A DNA stretch of 64,000 nucleotides. Origin: Microbacterium sp. H83. Lineage in GTDB: Bacteria > Actinomycetota > Actinomycetes > Actinomycetales > Microbacteriaceae. The notes under the pieces were generated by a model, which was not told where the DNA came from, made no database searches, and saw only the letters and a program-made list of their open reading frames with translations. The position numbers were made by a program, and so were the translations under genes. The DNA is taken from positions 1 to 64,000 of the forward strand of contig NZ_LWCU01000023.1 in NCBI RefSeq assembly GCF_001650405.1. The letters are read 5' to 3'. Positions 56,169 through 64,000 of this stretch are shown here, one piece after another (the stretch's first letter is position 1; each line of letters opens with the position of its first letter).

Positions 56169-56645
56169 TCAGGCGACGCGAGCGATCTCGGCCTGGACGA
56201 CGCGGACGTAGCGGGCATGCGTGGAACGCTGCATCGCCCGGAGCGCCGGCCCCAGCATCCGCCAGAAGACGGTGGACGGCCGCGAGATCGAGCGCGCGGT
56301 GAAGACGCCGTCCTCGAGGACGAAGGACTCCTCGCCGTAGATCGGATGCCCGGGACGCGTCTCGTACCCGAAGCCGTGTCCGTCGGCCCAGACCACGCGG
56401 ACGGGCTCGCGTAAGTTCACGCCCAGCACACGAGTCGACAGCACGCCCACCTGACCTGCGACGGGCGGCGCCTCGGGCGTGCCGAAACCCACGCGCCGCT
56501 TGAACTCCCACGATCGGATGAGCGCGCCCACCGCATCCCGGGCCGCGGACGGCACCGGGACCGCGCGCTCCTCGGCCCGCATGCCGGCGGGCACGTCGAC
56601 GAGCGGATGCCGCGTCACCCCGCGCTCGTACCGCGGCAGCGTCAC
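56169..56645 (-). CDS. DUF1990 family protein (158 aa)
   Basis: 158-residue DUF1990 protein of unknown function: GFGYETRPGHPIYGEESFVL near residues 90-109 is the family segment. One base after lepA stop, 98 bases before the other DUF1990 gene. Probably a tandem duplication, as only the second half matches the neighbour well. Confidence 0.75.
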   Translation of the reverse strand: MTLPRYERGVTRHPLVDVPAGMRAEERAVPVPSAARDAVGALIRSWEFKRRVGFGTPEAPPVAGQVGVLSTRVLGVNLREPVRVVWADGHGFGYETRPGHPIYGEESFVLEDGVFTARSISRPSTVFWRMLGPALRAMQRSTHARYVRVVQAEIARVA

Positions 56646-56646
56646 G

Positions 56647-58500
56647 CTACTTCTTGTCCTTGCCCTCGACGTCGCCGGAGAGCGCGGCGATGAACGCCTC
56701 CTGGGGGACCTCGACGCGGCCGACCATCTTCATGCGCTTCTTGCCCTCCTTCTGCTTCTCGAGGAGCTTGCGCTTGCGTGTGATGTCACCGCCGTAGCAC
56801 TTGGCGAGAACGTCCTTGCGGATCGCCCGGATGGTCTCGCGGGCGATGATCCGGGCGCCGATCGCGGCCTGGATCGGCACCTCGAACTGCTGGCGCGGGA
56901 TGAGCTTGCGCAGGCGCTCCGCCATCATCGTGCCGTAGGCGTAGGCCTTGTCACGGTGCACGATCGAGCTGAACGCGTCGACCTTCTCGCCCTGGAACAG
57001 GATGTCGACCTTGACCAGATCGGCCTCCTGCTGCCCCGCGGGCTCGTAGTCGAGAGAGGCGTACCCCTGCGTCTTCGACTTCAGCTGGTCGAAGAAGTCG
57101 AAGACGATCTCGCCGAGCGGCATCATGTACCGCAGCTCGACGCGCTCCTCCGAGAAGTACTCCATGCCGAGCAGTGACCCTCGACGCGACTGGCACAGCT
57201 CCATGACCGTGCCGACGTAGTCCTTCGGCAGCAGGATGGCGGTCTTCACCATCGGCTCGGCGACCGAGCCGATCCGGCCGTCGGGGTACTCGCTCGGGTT
57301 CGTGACCGTGACGGTCTCGCCCGTGTCGGACGTGAGGACCTCGTAGATCACGCTGGGCGCGGTCGTGATGAGGTCGAGGCCGAACTCCCGCGAGAGGCGC
57401 TCGGTGATGATCTCGAGGTGCAGCAGTCCGAGGAATCCGCATCGGAAGCCGAACCCGAGGGCCACGGAGGTCTCGGGCTCGTACTGCAGCGAGGCGTCGG
57501 ACAGCTTGAGCTTGTCGAGCGCCTCACGGAGCTCGGCGTAGTCGCTCCCGTCGATCGGGTAGATGCCCGAGAAGACCATCGGCTTGGGGTCTGTGTAGCC
57601 GGCGAGCGCCTCGGTCGCGGGCTTGCGTGCCGCGGTGACGGTGTCGCCGACCTTCGACAGGCGCACGTCCTTCACGCCCGTGATGAGGTAGCCCACCTCG
57701 CCGACGCCGAGTCCCTTGGTGGGCGTCGGCTCCGGGCTCGACACGCCCACCTCGAGCGCGTCGTGGTTCGCGCCGGTCGACATCATCTGGATGCGCTCGC
57801 GGGGCGACAGGCTGCCGTCGACCATGCGGACGTACGTGACGACACCGCGGTAGGCGTCGTACACGGAGTCGAAGATCATGGCCCGGGCCGGGGCGTCGGC
57901 GTCGCCCACGGGCGCGGGGATCTCCTGGACGAGCCGGTCGAGGAGATCCTCCACGCCGACACCGGTCTTGCCGGAGACGCGCAGCACGTCCTCCGGCTTC
58001 CCGCCGATGAGCGATGCCAGTTCCTTGGCGTACTTGTCGGGATCAGCCGCCGGAAGATCGATCTTATTCAGCACCGGGATGATGTGGAGGTCGTTCTCCA
58101 GTGCGAGGTAGAGGTTGGCCAGGGTCTGAGCCTCGATGCCCTGCGCGGCGTCGACGAGCAGGATCGCGCCCTCGCAGGCGGCGAGCGATCGCGACACCTC
58201 GTAGGTGAAGTCGACGTGCCCCGGGGTGTCGATCATGTTGAGCGCGAAGGTCTCGCCCTCGAGCTCCCACGGCATCCGCACGGCCTGGCTCTTGATGGTG
58301 ATGCCGCGCTCGCGCTCGATGTCCATGCGGTCCAGGTACTGGGCGCGCATGTCGCGATCCGAGACCACGCCGGTGATCTGGAGCATGCGGTCGGCGAGGG
58401 TCGACTTGCCGTGGTCGATGTGCGCGATGATGCAGAAGTTGCGGATCTGGGTCGCAGGCGTCGCGGCAGGCTGAAGCGGAGTGAGGGCGCGTGGTGACAT
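56647..58500 (-). CDS. lepA: Elongation factor 4 (LepA)
   Basis: 617-residue translational GTPase. AHIDHGKST at 26-34, [24 protein letters not shown]; the C-terminal LepA-specific domain ends [17 protein letters not shown]. Acts on stalled or misplaced ribosomes. ATG 58500; divergent from the peptide transporter operon. Confidence 0.97.
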   Translation of the reverse strand: MSPRALTPLQPAATPATQIRNFCIIAHIDHGKSTLADRMLQITGVVSDRDMRAQYLDRMDIERERGITIKSQAVRMPWELEGETFALNMIDTPGHVDFTYEVSRSLAACEGAILLVDAAQGIEAQTLANLYLALENDLHIIPVLNKIDLPAADPDKYAKELASLIGGKPEDVLRVSGKTGVGVEDLLDRLVQEIPAPVGDADAPARAMIFDSVYDAYRGVVTYVRMVDGSLSPRERIQMMSTGANHDALEVGVSSPEPTPTKGLGVGEVGYLITGVKDVRLSKVGDTVTAARKPATEALAGYTDPKPMVFSGIYPIDGSDYAELREALDKLKLSDASLQYEPETSVALGFGFRCGFLGLLHLEIITERLSREFGLDLITTAPSVIYEVLTSDTGETVTVTNPSEYPDGRIGSVAEPMVKTAILLPKDYVGTVMELCQSRRGSLLGMEYFSEERVELRYMMPLGEIVFDFFDQLKSKTQGYASLDYEPAGQQEADLVKVDILFQGEKVDAFSSIVHRDKAYAYGTMMAERLRKLIPRQQFEVPIQAAIGARIIARETIRAIRKDVLAKCYGGDITRKRKLLEKQKEGKKRMKMVGRVEVPQEAFIAALSGDVEGKDKK

Positions 58501-58740
58501 GTCCCGTCGATTCTACGGTGAGGTGCACGTCATGCCTGATTCGATCGATCCGGTGATATTCTGCCCAGGTTGCCCGGGAGCAATCCGTGACACCGGATCC
58601 CGTGAGCGATAAGACTCCGTCACAGACCAGGTGCAGGCGTCGTGTCGCGCAGATCGGCGGATGGTGATTGACTGTCTTCCCGGCTCAGCGTTGCGTCGGC
58701 AGATCCCGCGCGCGTCTGTAGAAGAGAAAGAATCACCACC
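58501..58740. promoter_or_regulatory. Divergent region between lepA and the peptide transporter operon
   Basis: 240 bases without a gene. TTGACT at 58668-58673 and TTGCGT at 58691-58696 on the plus strand are -35-like but no good -10 follows at 17 bases. No inverted repeat with long arms is evident. Confidence 0.35.
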
Positions 58741-59724
58741 TTGATCAAGTATCTCGTGCGCCGAGCGGCCGGCTGGCTGCTCATGATCGTGGTCGCGACG
58801 AACATCACGTACTTCCTGGCGTGGGGATTCCTCGACCCGCGCAGCAACTACGTCGGACGCCGCCCTCCGCTCACCGAAGAGCAGATCGTGCATACCCTCG
58901 CGCCGCGCAACCTCAGCGACACCGTCCCGCTCATCGAGCGGTGGTGGACCTGGCTGACCGGCATCGTGCTCCGCTGGGACTGGGGCGTCAGCCCGACCGG
59001 CGGATCGGTCAACGAGCAGGTCGCCTACCGCATGTGGGTGAGCGCCGAGCTGGTCCTCGGCGCCACGATCCTCACGACCGTGCTCGGCATCGCCCTCGGC
59101 GTGTACACCGCCTCGAGGCAGTACAAGCTCGCCGACCGCATCGGCCAGGCGACGAGCATCATCACCATGAACATCCCGATCGTCGTCGCGGCGTTCGGCA
59201 TCGTGCTCCTCGCCATCTCGCTGAACGACGCCACCGGCGTGCGCATCTTCTACGTGACGGGCAACGCGAGCAGGGGCGTGGAGGGGTTCTTCCCCGTCCT
59301 CATAGACGTGCTGCAGCATCTGACGCTGCCGACGATAGCGCTCGTGCTGATCGGCTACGCCGGCATCCACTTCCTGCAGCGCTCGCTGCTGCTCGACAAC
59401 ATCAGCGCGGACTACGTGCGCACCGCTCGTGCGAAGGGCCTGACCAAGCAGCAGGCGATCCGCAAGCACGCGCTGCGCACGTCCCTCATCCCGGTCGCCA
59501 CGCAGGTGGCGTTCACCATCCCTGCCGTGTTCACCGGCGCAGTTCTCACCGAGACGATCTTCGCGTGGAACGGCATGGGCAAGTACTTCATCGACGCGAT
59601 CACCAAGAACGACATCCACGGCACCGTGGCGATCGCGGCATTCGGCGCAGTCCTCACCGCGATCGGGGCGATCCTCGCCGATGTCGCTGTCGTCGTCCTT
59701 GATCCTCGAGTGAGAGTGAGCTGA
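58741..59724 (+). CDS. Peptide/nickel-type ABC transporter permease (DppB-like)
   Basis: 327-residue permease with six helices, one near residues 9-29, the rest after about residue 95. The cytoplasmic EAA-like loop is ADYVRTARAKGLTKQQAIRK. Starts at TTG 58741, preceded by AGAAGAGAAAG. Works with the permease, fused ATPase and lipoprotein that follow. Periplasmic-type loop between the first two helices is long, as is usual for DppB. Confidence 0.9.
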   Translation: MIKYLVRRAAGWLLMIVVATNITYFLAWGFLDPRSNYVGRRPPLTEEQIVHTLAPRNLSDTVPLIERWWTWLTGIVLRWDWGVSPTGGSVNEQVAYRMWVSAELVLGATILTTVLGIALGVYTASRQYKLADRIGQATSIITMNIPIVVAAFGIVLLAISLNDATGVRIFYVTGNASRGVEGFFPVLIDVLQHLTLPTIALVLIGYAGIHFLQRSLLLDNISADYVRTARAKGLTKQQAIRKHALRTSLIPVATQVAFTIPAVFTGAVLTETIFAWNGMGKYFIDAITKNDIHGTVAIAAFGAVLTAIGAILADVAVVVLDPRVRVS

Positions 59725-59725
59725 G

Positions 59726-60664
59726 ATGACCTCGGAAATGATCGACCCCACCGTCGAGGCGCCCACCGTCCCCGCCGGTCCCGAGACAACGCGCGTCGCC
59801 ACGCGCCGTCTGTCGAAGTGGACGCTGTACTCCCGCCGCTTCGCCCGCAACAAGGGCGCTCTCGCCGGTCTCGCGATCTTCGTCTTCCTCGTGCTGTTCG
59901 CGATCTTCGGGCCCCTGATCGCCCGGTACGACCACGTCGAACTCGACTTCCTCAATCTGAGCACCGGCCCGACGACCGAGCACTGGTTCGGCACGAACAA
60001 CGCGGGCAACGACCTGTTCGCGCAGGTCGCCGTCGGACTCCAGCGGTCGCTCATGATCGCCGTCTCGGTGTCGGTGGGCGTGACGATCGTCTCGGCACTC
60101 GTCGGCACCGCGGCCGCCTACTTCGGCGGGTGGACCGAGCGCATCACTCTCCTCGTCATCCACTTCATGATGGTGATCCCGAGCTTCCTCATCCTCGCGA
60201 TGATCTCGAACAAGTCCGGCGGCGACTGGCGCGTGATCGCGCTGATCATGATCTTCGTGATCGGCTGGTACTTCCCCGCCCGCGTGATCTGGACCCTCGC
60301 GCTGTCGCTCCGCGAGCGCGAGTACGTCAGCGCCGCCCGCTACATGGGCGTCCGGGGCATGCGGATCGTCCTGCGGCACCTGCTGCCGAACATCGGCTCG
60401 CTGCTGGTCATCAACTTCACCCTCGGCGTCGTGAACGCGGTCGTGGCGGAGACCGGCCTCTCTTTCCTCGGCTTCGGCGTGAAGATCCCCGACGTCTCGC
60501 TCGGAGCGCTGATCGGAGCCGGATCGAGCTCGCTCGTCACCTCCCCGTGGCTGTTCTACTTCCCCGCTGCGGCTCTCACGCTCCTCACGGTCTCGATGGC
60601 CCTCATCGCCGACGGACTCCGTGACGCCCTCGACCCCACCTCTGCGGCTGGAGGCCGTGCATGA
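59726..60664 (+). CDS. Peptide/nickel-type ABC transporter permease (DppC-like)
   Basis: 312-residue second permease: N-terminal SRRFARNKGALAGLAIFVFL, EHWFGTNNAGNDLFAQVAVG, and the EAA loop YVSAARYMGVRGMRIVLRH, followed by GLSFLGFGVKIPDVSLG, all DppC-type. Five to six helices. One base after the first permease; 4-base overlap with the ATPase gene. Confidence 0.92.
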   Translation: MTSEMIDPTVEAPTVPAGPETTRVATRRLSKWTLYSRRFARNKGALAGLAIFVFLVLFAIFGPLIARYDHVELDFLNLSTGPTTEHWFGTNNAGNDLFAQVAVGLQRSLMIAVSVSVGVTIVSALVGTAAAYFGGWTERITLLVIHFMMVIPSFLILAMISNKSGGDWRVIALIMIFVIGWYFPARVIWTLALSLREREYVSAARYMGVRGMRIVLRHLLPNIGSLLVINFTLGVVNAVVAETGLSFLGFGVKIPDVSLGALIGAGSSSLVTSPWLFYFPAAALTLLTVSMALIADGLRDALDPTSAAGGRA

Positions 60665-62589
60665 GCAACGTACTCTCAGTCCGAGATCTCACCGTCAGCT
60701 TCGCGTCCGAGGCCGGACGCGTCGACGCCGTGCGCGGCGTCTCCTTCGACCTCGAAGCCGGCAAGACGCTCGGCATCGTCGGCGAATCCGGTTCCGGCAA
60801 GTCCGTCACGTCGCTCGCGATCATGGGCCTGCTCGACGAGAACGCCAAGGTCACCGGCTCGATCATGTACGAGGGCCAGGAGCTCCTGGGCATGACCGAC
60901 AAGCAGCTCTCGGTGATCCGCGGGAACGGCATGTCGATGGTCTTCCAAGACCCGCTGACGTCGCTGACGCCGGTCTTCACCGTCGGCGACCAGCTGATCG
61001 AGGCGCTCACCGTCCACCGCAGCCTCAGCAAGAAGGAGGCGTGGAACCGCTCCGTGGAGCTGCTGAAGCTCGTGGGCATCACCGAGCCGGAGCGGCGGAT
61101 GAAGTCGTTCCCGCACGAGTTCTCCGGCGGCATGCGTCAGCGCGTCGTCATCGCGATCGCGATGGCGAACGACCCGAAGCTCATCATCTGCGACGAGCCC
61201 ACGACGGCGCTCGACGTCACCATCCAGGCGCAGATCCTCGACCTGATCGAGAAGGCGCAGCAGGAGACCGGCGCCGCCGTGATCATGATCACCCACGACA
61301 TGGGCGTCGTCGCACGCACCGCCGACGACGTGATGGTCATGTACGCGGGGAAGCCGGTGGAGCAGGCGCCCGCGCACGAGCTCTTCCACAAGACGCGGAT
61401 GCCGTACTCGATCGGCCTCCTCGGAGCGATCCCCCGCGTGGACAAGGCCGAGAAGGTCCCGCTCACGCCGATCAAGGGCAACCCGCCGCTCCTCATCAAC
61501 CTTCCCGACGCGTGCCCGTTCGCCGACCGGTGCCCGATCGCCCTGGACGCCTGCCGCACGCGCGAGCCCGACCTGCTGCCGGTGGCGACCGGCAGCGGCG
61601 ACGCGCACAGGGCCGCCTGCATCCGCGCCGACGAGATCGAGGACGGCGGCCTCCTCGGCGGCCTCCCGGTCTACCCCGTCCGGGACATCCCGGAGAGCCC
61701 CCTGGCCACCGTGCCCCGCGAGGAGCGTCCGATCACGCTCGAGGTGACCAACCTCACCAAGACCTTCCCGCTGCTGAAGGGCGCCTTCCTCAAGCGCAAG
61801 GTGGGCGAGGTGCACGCGATCAAGGGCATCAGCTTCGACGTGCGCGAGGGCGAGACGATGGCGATCGTGGGCGAGTCCGGCAGCGGCAAGACCACGACCC
61901 TGCTGCAGATCATGGACATGGTCAAGCAGACCGACGGCGACATCGTGATCGCCGGGACCAGCGTGAACGACATCCACAGCCACAAGGTGGAGCGCCGTCT
62001 GCGCCGGGACATCCAGATCGTCTTCCAGGACCCCATGGGCGCGCTCGACCCGCGCATGACCGTCGCCGACATCATCTCGGAGCCGCTGTTCGCGATCGGC
62101 ACGCCGAAGGACGAGGCGTACAGTCGCGTCGACGAGCTGATGGATCTCGTGGGCCTCAACCCCGCGCACAGCGACCGGTTCCCGCAGGCGTTCTCGGGCG
62201 GACAGCGTCAGCGCATCGGGATCGCCCGCGCGCTGTCGACGAACCCGAAGATCGTGGTCCTCGACGAGCCGGTGTCGGCGCTCGACGTCTCGATCCAGGC
62301 CGGCGTGATCAATCTGCTCGACGAGCTGAAGGCCAAGCTGGGGCTGTCGTACCTGTTCGTCGCGCACGATCTGTCGGTGGTGCGCCACATCGCCGACCGG
62401 GTCGCCGTGATGTACCTCGGAGACTTCGTCGAGCACGGCGACGTCGACGAGGTCTTCGAGAATCCGCAGCATCCGTACACGCAGGCGCTGCTGTCGGCGA
62501 TCCCGGTCCCCGACCCCGACATCGAGCGCACGAGACGGCGCGTGGTGTTCGATCCCGAGACGATGTCCACACGACCCGTCCTCGCCTGA
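60661..62589 (+). CDS. Peptide ABC transporter, fused double ATP-binding protein (DppD-DppF)
   Basis: 642-residue fusion of the two ATPases normally encoded separately. First half: Walker A GESGSGKS 41-48, FSGGMRQR, LIICDEPTTALDV, then CPFADRCPIALDAC, the Cys-rich end of oligopeptide ATPases. Second half: Walker A at about 404-411 (GESGSGKT), FSGGQRQRIGIARAL, IVVLDEPVSALDVS. The halves are joined at about residue 320-360. Supplies both ATP sites of the transporter. Confidence 0.93.
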   Translation: MSNVLSVRDLTVSFASEAGRVDAVRGVSFDLEAGKTLGIVGESGSGKSVTSLAIMGLLDENAKVTGSIMYEGQELLGMTDKQLSVIRGNGMSMVFQDPLTSLTPVFTVGDQLIEALTVHRSLSKKEAWNRSVELLKLVGITEPERRMKSFPHEFSGGMRQRVVIAIAMANDPKLIICDEPTTALDVTIQAQILDLIEKAQQETGAAVIMITHDMGVVARTADDVMVMYAGKPVEQAPAHELFHKTRMPYSIGLLGAIPRVDKAEKVPLTPIKGNPPLLINLPDACPFADRCPIALDACRTREPDLLPVATGSGDAHRAACIRADEIEDGGLLGGLPVYPVRDIPESPLATVPREERPITLEVTNLTKTFPLLKGAFLKRKVGEVHAIKGISFDVREGETMAIVGESGSGKTTTLLQIMDMVKQTDGDIVIAGTSVNDIHSHKVERRLRRDIQIVFQDPMGALDPRMTVADIISEPLFAIGTPKDEAYSRVDELMDLVGLNPAHSDRFPQAFSGGQRQRIGIARALSTNPKIVVLDEPVSALDVSIQAGVINLLDELKAKLGLSYLFVAHDLSVVRHIADRVAVMYLGDFVEHGDVDEVFENPQHPYTQALLSAIPVPDPDIERTRRRVVFDPETMSTRPVLA

Positions 62590-62706
62590 TCCCGTCCCCG
62601 GATGACGGCTCCGCAGGTGCGGGTCACCGTCCGATAACGGTTAGGGAGTATTCACTGCCCGCCGGTGTGCTGGCATTCGGGCCGAACTAGTCTTCCCCTT
62701 ATGAAA

Positions 62707-62718
62707 CGCCGAAAGGCG
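62707..62718 (+). promoter_or_regulatory. Small GNRA hairpin before the substrate-binding lipoprotein gene
   Basis: CGCC-GAAA-GGCG forms a 4-base stem with a GAAA tetraloop, just upstream of the AGGAG ribosome site (62721-62725) and ATG 62730. It may stabilise the 5' end or protect the message of the highly expressed binding protein. The stem is short. Confidence 0.4.
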
Positions 62719-62729
62719 AAAGGAGCACC

Positions 62730-64000
62730 ATGAAGAACAAGAAGCTGTTGGGGGCGATCGCGATCAGCGGCGCCCTCGCACTCGCCCTCGCGGGGTGCGC
62801 GAGCGGTTCCGGCAACAACGGCGGCGGGGACAGCGGCGGAGAGACCGTCGAGACCAAGGCCGCCGACTACAACCCGCAGCCCCGAGAGAACCTGCAGGAG
62901 GGCGGCGAGGTCAATTTCGAGATCAACGAGGTTCCGGAGCAGCTGAACGCCTTCAACAGCGACGCCAGCGCCGACACCGCACGGCTCTGGTATTACTTCA
63001 TGCCGCAGCTCCTCCTGGTCTCGCCGGAGGGCGAGATCACGAAGAACGACGCGTACCTCGACCAGTACGAGATCGGCGAGGCGGACGGCAACACCACCCT
63101 GACCTTCACGTTCACGGAGGAGGCCCACTTCAACGACGGCACCCCCATGGACTGGACCGCGATCGACGCGACGTGGAAGGCCAACCGCTCGTACGACGAG
63201 GGCTACAACCCGAACGCGACCGACGGATACAAGCAGATCACCTCGGTCGAGCAGGGCGACACCGCCAAGACGGCGATCGTCACGTTCGACGGCGTCTACG
63301 CGTGGCCGTCGATGGCGTTCCTCACCGGCGGCGTCCTGAACCCGAAGTACGCTGACGTCGAGACGTTCAACAACGGCTACATCGGAAACCTCAACGCCGA
63401 CTGGGGCGCGGGTCCGTACACGGTCGACGAGTTCGACGCGAACGCCGGCTTCGTCTCCTTCAAGCCGAACCCCGAGTGGTGGGGCAACGCTCCGCTCCTC
63501 GACAAGGTGACGTTCACGGCTCTCGAGGACGACGCCGCGATCAACGCCTTCAAGAACGGCGAGATCGACCAGGTCGAGGCCGGCAGCGAAGAGCGGCTGA
63601 AGCAGGTGGAGGACGTCGACGGCGCTGTCGTCCGTCGCGCGCAGCAGACCGCGAAGACCGTCCTGATGGTCGACGCCGACAAGCCGCAGTTCGCCGACCT
63701 CGACGCTCGCAAGGCGTTCTTCATGGGTGTCAACATCGACCAGCAGAAGCAGATCGCCTGGAACGGCCTGGGGTACGAGGAGGAGGCCGCAGGGTCGCTG
63801 AACATGTACTCGTTCCAGGACGGCTGGAAGGACGCATTCGGCGAGGCCGGACTGAAGTACGACGTCGATGCCGCCAAGAAGCTGCTCGACGACGCCGGCT
63901 GGGTCGAGGGCGAGGACGGCATCCGCGAGAAGGATGGCACCAAGTTCACGGTCGTGTACCCGATCTTCAGCAACAGCCCCGTCCAGGAGGCTCTCGCGAA
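62730..64000 (+). CDS. Peptide/nickel family-5 substrate-binding lipoprotein (partial)
   Basis: Starts ATG 62730 with AGGAG 4 bases upstream and runs off the window, so the C-terminus is missing (423 codons visible). Lipobox ALAGC with Cys23, then a Gly/Ser linker. Family-5 features: TFTEEAHFNDGTPMDWTAID, GGVLNPKY, GPYTVDEFDANAGFVSFKPN and EWWGNAPLLDKVTF. It captures the substrate (peptide or nickel-chelate class) for the permeases and fused ATPase upstream. A separate promoter or the gap of 140 bases may set its higher expression. Confidence 0.93.
   Translation, partial: MKNKKLLGAIAISGALALALAGCASGSGNNGGGDSGGETVETKAADYNPQPRENLQEGGEVNFEINEVPEQLNAFNSDASADTARLWYYFMPQLLLVSPEGEITKNDAYLDQYEIGEADGNTTLTFTFTEEAHFNDGTPMDWTAIDATWKANRSYDEGYNPNATDGYKQITSVEQGDTAKTAIVTFDGVYAWPSMAFLTGGVLNPKYADVETFNNGYIGNLNADWGAGPYTVDEFDANAGFVSFKPNPEWWGNAPLLDKVTFTALEDDAAINAFKNGEIDQVEAGSEERLKQVEDVDGAVVRRAQQTAKTVLMVDADKPQFADLDARKAFFMGVNIDQQKQIAWNGLGYEEEAAGSLNMYSFQDGWKDAFGEAGLKYDVDAAKKLLDDAGWVEGEDGIREKDGTKFTVVYPIFSNSPVQEALA

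Overview
The window is about 64 kb of very GC-rich chromosome. Gene content, GTG/TTG starts, stop/start overlaps (ATGA, GTGA) and gene order point to an actinobacterium of the Microbacteriaceae, most likely Microbacterium or a close relative. This placement is inferred from protein families and synteny, not from a marker-gene comparison. Almost everything is conserved housekeeping chromosome. I see no prophage, insertion sequence, CRISPR array or obvious genomic island.

Layout. 0-5 kb: small membrane proteins, a SURF1 cytochrome oxidase assembly factor, an FMN-oxidase/GH16-like pair and an ABC-F ATPase. 5.2-13 kb: a DedA protein, a two-component system with a membrane acyltransferase, the biotin uptake operon bioY-bioM-bioN with its divergent TetR repressor (BioQ type) and a double operator, and an MFS transporter with a MalY-type PLP enzyme. 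14.2-21 kb: the iron-sulfur cluster operon sufB-sufD-Rieske-sufC-sufT, flanked by the heme A genes ctaA and ctaB. 21.3-29.5 kb: the pentose phosphate operon tkt-tal-pgi-zwf-opcA-pgl. 29.5-40.7 kb: a DMT transporter, peptide deformylase, a Septum_form lipoprotein, tRNA-Asn, an orphan ABC ATPase, dnaG-dgt-dusB, a glutathione peroxidase, a DsbA-like protein, a FlaR-like P-loop protein, uppS and recO. 40.7-47 kb: a TRIC channel, leuA with a structured leader, a lipoprotein, a frameshifted quinone oxidoreductase and a small ECF sigma operon. 47-58.5 kb: the classical run era-CNNM/CBS-ybeY-phoH-HIT-rsmE-dnaJ-hrcA(CIRCE)-hemW-DUF1990 x2-lepA. 58.7-64 kb: a peptide/nickel-type ABC transporter whose substrate-binding lipoprotein gene runs off the window.

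How genes work together. SURF1, CtaA and CtaB serve heme a synthesis and aa3 oxidase assembly; HemW is a heme chaperone and the Suf proteins supply Fe-S clusters. The pentose phosphate operon makes NADPH and sugar phosphates. The era-to-lepA block handles translation, ribosome maturation and heat shock. BioQ with BioYMN is a self-contained biotin-uptake circuit.

The most interesting non-coding signals are the overlapping double palindrome with a shared -10 box between bioY and bioQ, and the leuA leader. The leader holds a 35-codon reading frame and two mutually exclusive RNA pairings. The clearest lesion is a one-base expansion in a C5/G5 run that breaks the quinone oxidoreductase.
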